Source: Rhizobacter terrae
GTDB taxonomy: Bacteria; Pseudomonadota; Gammaproteobacteria; Burkholderiales; Burkholderiaceae_C
Assembly: GCF_003852895.1 (NCBI RefSeq)
Contig: NZ_QUSW01000006.1
Coordinates: 1 to 64,000 of the forward strand
Direction of reading: 5' to 3'
DNA length: 64,000 nucleotides
Shown here in pieces: positions 44,201-64,000 of the stretch (the first letter of the stretch is position 1; each line of letters opens with the position of its first letter). The translations under genes were made by a program, and so were the position numbers. The notes below the pieces were generated by a model, which did no database searches, was not told the origin of the DNA, and was given only the letters and a program-made list of their open reading frames with translations.

Positions 44201-47200
44201 AGCACACCACGCTCACCGACCTGCGCATCGCCAAGGGGCTGGTGCTGCAGCAAGGCGTGCGGCTCCAGACCATCCTGAAGCCGGATGCGCAGCCTGACGA
44301 ATTCATCGTCGAGGTGTGGTCCAGCCCGGCCGCGCAGGCCGCGACCACCTGGACGCTGCATGCCAGCGGACGCATCGCCAACAGTGCCGCGCCGCTGGCC
44401 GCGCCCCTGCCCGTGCCTGACGCTGCAGCTTCGACCGACACCGCCCGCTTCTATTCGGAATGGGCAGGCCGTGGCGTCGCCTACGGTCCTGCCTTCCAAG
44501 GGCTGGTGATCTTCGACGCGACCGAGGACGCCTGCGTGGCAACGGTCCAGCTTCCGACGCACGTCGCCAACGACACCGCCTGCCATCCGGCGCTGCTCGA
44601 TGCCATCTGGCAGGCCGCGTTGCCCTTGCTGCCGGCCGATGTGGTGCGCCATCGCCCGTTGCCCTTGCCGTGCGGCATCGACAGCCTGTCGATCGCCGGC
44701 CCGCTGCCCTGCGAGGTGACGGTGGTGGCGCGGCGTGCCGCCTGCAGTGGCGAGAACGGCATCCACCGCTTCGACTACGACGTCCTCGCCCATGACGACC
44801 AGCTGCTGGCTCGCGTGGAAGGCCTGAGCCTGCGGCCCGTGGCTGCGCTGCCTTCGCTGTCCGCCCCGCGTGCCGGCGACGCACTGCCCTGCTACCAGCC
44901 CGTGTGGCAACGCAGCGATGCCGTCGCCGCCGACGTGCCGGCAGACGACGAAGCGGACTCTCAGGCGGAGCTGATCGTGTACGCCGGCGACGGCGCCGCG
45001 CTCGCTGCCCGCCTCGCACGGCGGTTCGCCGACCGCCGGGTCGTCTGCATCGGCATCGATCTGGCGCAGGCGCTTCCTGGCGGCCACGTGTGGCCCAGCG
45101 CCGATGTGTCGTCGCTGCAGAACATCCTCGAATCGGCCGGCGCCGTCCGGCGCGTGCACTTCCTCGCAGGACTGCAGCTGCCGTCCGCTCCGGCTGGTTT
45201 TGCCACCGTGGACGAAGACCGTGAACAGTTCGACCGGGCGCAGTCGCACGGCGTGTTCGCACTGTTCAAGCTGCTCAAGGGACTCGGCAGCACCGGCCAG
45301 CATCCGTCGCTGACCGTCGTTGGGAACCGGACCTGCACCGTCGTCCGGGACGAGCCGATGCTGCCGTGGAGCGCGGCCTGCTTCGGCCTGGCCAGGGTCT
45401 ACGGCAACGAGCATCCCGGTGTCAGCGTGCGCTGCGTGGATCTGGACCTCGGCAGCGAACCCTCGCCCGCGCAGTGGGACCAGGCTGCGTCATACGTCCA
45501 ATCCGCCCCGGCGCATGACGGGTCCATGGCCGCCTATCGCCACGAGGTGCGCTTCGAGCAACGGCTCGAACGCATCGAACTGCCGGCCGCCCCATCGAAA
45601 CCAGTCTGGCGGCAGCAAGGCACCTACGTGATGCTCGGCGGTGCAGGCGGCATCGGCATGGCGCTCAGCCGGCACCTGGCCGAGCACTACCAGGCCAAGA
45701 TCGCCTGGATCGGCCGCAGCCCGATCGACGACGGCAAGCAGGCCGCGATCGAAGAGATCCGGGCACTCGGCGGCCAGGCGATCTACCTGCAGGCCGACGC
45801 TTGCGATGCCACCGCCCTGCGGCGCGCCATCGAAGACACCGTGGCGCGTTTCGGGCCGGTCAACGGCGCGGTCCATGCGGCCCTGAGCCTGAACGACCAG
45901 AGCCTGGACGGCATGGACCTGGCGCGCTTTCGCGCCACCTTCGACGCCAAGTCGCAAGGTTCGCTCGCACTGGCGCAGGCCGTCCATGACCAGCCGCTGG
46001 ACTTCATCGCGTTCTTCTCGTCCGCGGTGTCCTTCCTCGCCAACCCGGGCCAGGCCAACTACGTGGCGGGCTGCGTGTTCCAGGATGCCTACGCCAGCCA
46101 TCTGAGCCGGCAACTGGGCGTGCCGGTCAAGGTCTTCAACTGGGGACGCTGGGGCGCGATCGGCGCCGTGGCCTCGCAGGAGTTCGCGGCCAGGCTGGAC
46201 GCGCAAGGCATCTACGCCATCGATCCGGCACAGGGCCTGGAGACCATCACTACCATCCTGGCGGCCCCGGTGTCGCAGGTGATGCCCATGCGCGCCAGCG
46301 AGCAGGTGCTGTCGAGGATGTCGGTGCTTCCCGGCCGCACCGGACGCTGGGTGGCCGAGCGGACCGCGGCCGACCTGGAAGCGATTCCGGCGCAGGTCGC
46401 CGGCCGGCAGACCCTGTCGCCAGCGATCGACAAGCCGTCATCGGCCGAGCTGGCTGCCGGCTACCTGCACCTCAATGACCTCGCTCGCGGCTATGTGCAT
46501 GCGGCGGTCGCCGGCCTGCTGGGGCAGTCGCGCTGGCCCGCCCGTGCCACGGCCGATGGATTGGCCGCCGACCTGGGCGTGGCCTCGCTGCACCGCCGCT
46601 GCTTCGATGCACTGCTGCAAATCCTGCGGCGCGACAAGTTCATCAGCGCCGACGGCGAACACTGGACCCGCACCGGTGCCGAATTGCGTCCACGCAGCCT
46701 CGACGAACTGAAGACCGTCTGCGACTCGCTGCTGGCGGCGCATCCCTGGCTGCGTCCGGAACTCACGTTGCTGGGCCAGTGCGGGCCTGTGTTGAAGCAG
46801 GTGCTGCGAGGCGAACTGGCCGCCACGAGCGTCATCTTCCCGAACCTGTCGATGGAACTCGTGGAGCCGGTGTACAGCGCCGGTCCACTCGCGATCGAAT
46901 GCAACCACCGGGTGGGCCAGATCACCACCGCCGCCGTGCAGGCGCTGTGCGCCGCGGACCCGCAACGCACGGTGCGCGTCATCGAGATCGGCGCGGGCAC
47001 GGGCGGCACCACGTCCGTCGTCCTGCAGCACCTGGACGAGGTGCTTCGCCAGGGTTCGGCACGGGTCGAGTACGTCTACACCGACATCTCGCCCGCCTTC
47101 TTGCACTACGGCCGCGAGAAGTACGGCCCGGGCCGCCCCTTCCTGCAATTCCAGTCGCTGGACATCGAGAAGCCGCTGGCCGACCAGGGCCTGGAGCCCG

Positions 47201-47996
47201 GTGGCCACGACATCCTCATTGCCTCGAACGTGCTGCACGCGACGCGCAGCCTGGAGCGCACCCTGCAGAACGTCAAGTTCCTGCTGCGCCAGGGCGGCAT
47301 GCTGCTGCTCAACGAAGTCATCGAGGCCCAGGACTTCCTCAGCATCACCTTCGGCCTGCTCGACGGCTGGTGGCTGGCCGAGGACCGCACCCGGCGCCTG
47401 GCGGATTCGCCGCTGCTGGACCCCTCGCTGTGGGCCGCGACGCTGGATGCCGAAGGCTTCGACGGCACGTCCTGCTGGCGCAGCGATGCCGGCGAGGTGT
47501 GCGCCCAGGGCGTGCTGACGGCTGTCAGTGACGGCCGGTACCTCGACCTCGCGGCCAAGGCCCAGGCTGTGCAGGCCAGGCGCAGCGCCGAAGCACACGC
47601 ATCCGCAGACAAGCCGCAACGCACCACCGCGCAGGACGTGCTCGACGCATCCGCAGGCAGCGCCGCCGAGACCCTGGGCAAGACGGTGCTGGACTACCTC
47701 AGCGCCGAGCTGTCCGAGGTCCTGCAGCTGCGGCCCGCCCGCATGAAGGAACTGGGCAGCGCGCTGGGCACCCTCTTCCTGAGCGAGCTGGGCATGGACT
47801 CGCTGACCGCCATGGACCTGCGCAACCGCCTGCAGCGGCAGCTCTCGCTGGACGTGTCGGTCGAGACGCTGCTGGGCGGCGCCCGCGTGCACGCCGTCGT
47901 CGACCTCATCTGCGAAAAGCTGCTGTTCAAGCGGCTGGTCGCCACCGCTGAATCCGCGCCGGGCGATGCCTCGGCCGACATGGAGACCTTCACGCT

Positions 47997-48000
<4 letters not shown>
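41266..48000 (+). CDS. Type I polyketide synthase, KS-AT-DH-KR-MT-ACP
   Basis: 2,244 residues. KS (about 20-445) with C190 in DTACSSS, H325 and H371; AT (about 545-850) with S639 in GHSVGE and RAFH (739-742), the malonyl-type signature; DH (about 915-1195) with H948 in LADHRIQDTPLVP and D1112/Q1116 in LLDAIWQ; KR (about 1450-1650) with GGAGGIG and Y1599; a methyltransferase (about 1695-2130, IEIGAGTGGTT); ACP with GMDSL near 2180. One extension round would give a methylated, unsaturated unit. The MT follows the KR instead of lying between DH and KR. No loading domain is present. The last base pairs overlap the next gene (ATGA). The first 100 or so codons are less GC-rich than the rest. Confidence 0.95.
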
Positions 48001-52220
<4,220 letters not shown>

Positions 52221-52245
52221 ATCCACTTCAACAGTCGAGCGCATC

Positions 52246-64000
<11,755 letters not shown>

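Noticed and set aside
46060-46110. KR of the first PKS judged inactive because Asn four residues after the catalytic Tyr is replaced by Cys
   Set aside because: The YVAGC form recurs in KR domains that I know as active in related families, so this alone does not show loss of function.

Overview
The window is GC-rich, tightly packed DNA that looks like a Burkholderiales beta-proteobacterium, probably Comamonadaceae or a relative. The grounds are codon use, a C4-dicarboxylate/amino-acid type two-component pair next to a solute-binding protein, a decayed Burkholderiales-style outer-membrane protein and the style of the NRPS domains. The genus is not proven by the sequence. Two assembly-line gene clusters face away from each other, separated by about 12 kb of regulatory, transport and accessory genes.

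Cluster 1 (minus strand, about 28.1 kb down to base 1 and beyond) is a peptide synthetase system. It reads: fatty-acid-desaturase-like enzyme, YIP1-like membrane protein, MacA-like adaptor, ABC ATPase, MacB-like permease, cystathionine-synthase-like PLP enzyme, cupin/JmjC-like protein, Sfp-type PPTase; then Asp/Asn beta-hydroxylase-like oxygenase, a three-module NRPS and a second NRPS that leaves the window in its third module. Read by eye, the A-domain codes suggest N-methyl-(Gly/Ala), Pro, Gly/Ala, Val-like, Leu, then an unread residue. A LuxR protein with a complete acyl-homoserine-lactone pocket sits directly upstream. Two palindromes with the CT-N12-AG lux-box pattern lie ahead of the desaturase and the hydroxylase. 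Each is centred at -42.5 from a start point inferred from a -10-like hexamer, so the cluster is probably two quorum-controlled transcription units.

The middle (29.1-40.3 kb) holds a sensor kinase and sigma-54 response regulator, an amino-acid-type periplasmic binding protein, a hypothetical protein, a small lipoprotein, a secreted exordium-like protein with two PKD domains, a wrecked outer-membrane transporter gene and an FAD-dependent aromatic monooxygenase. None is clearly part of either cluster.

Cluster 2 (plus strand, 41.3 kb to the end and beyond) is a PKS/NRPS hybrid of four overlapping or closely spaced genes: KS-AT-DH-KR-MT-ACP; docking-Cy*-A(Cys)-PCP-TE; docking-Cy-A(Cys)+MT-PCP; KS-AT-ACP-Cy-A(Cys-like)+Ox (incomplete). 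It predicts a thiazoline/thiazole polyketide with a methylated Cys-derived ring. A releasing thioesterase lies in the second gene, so gene order and biosynthetic order probably differ. The first condensation domain (Cy*) has a broken catalytic motif. The promoter region and first 100 or so codons of the first PKS gene are visibly less GC-rich than the rest, which suggests a recombination joint. I recognise no characterised cluster with this layout, but no database search was possible.
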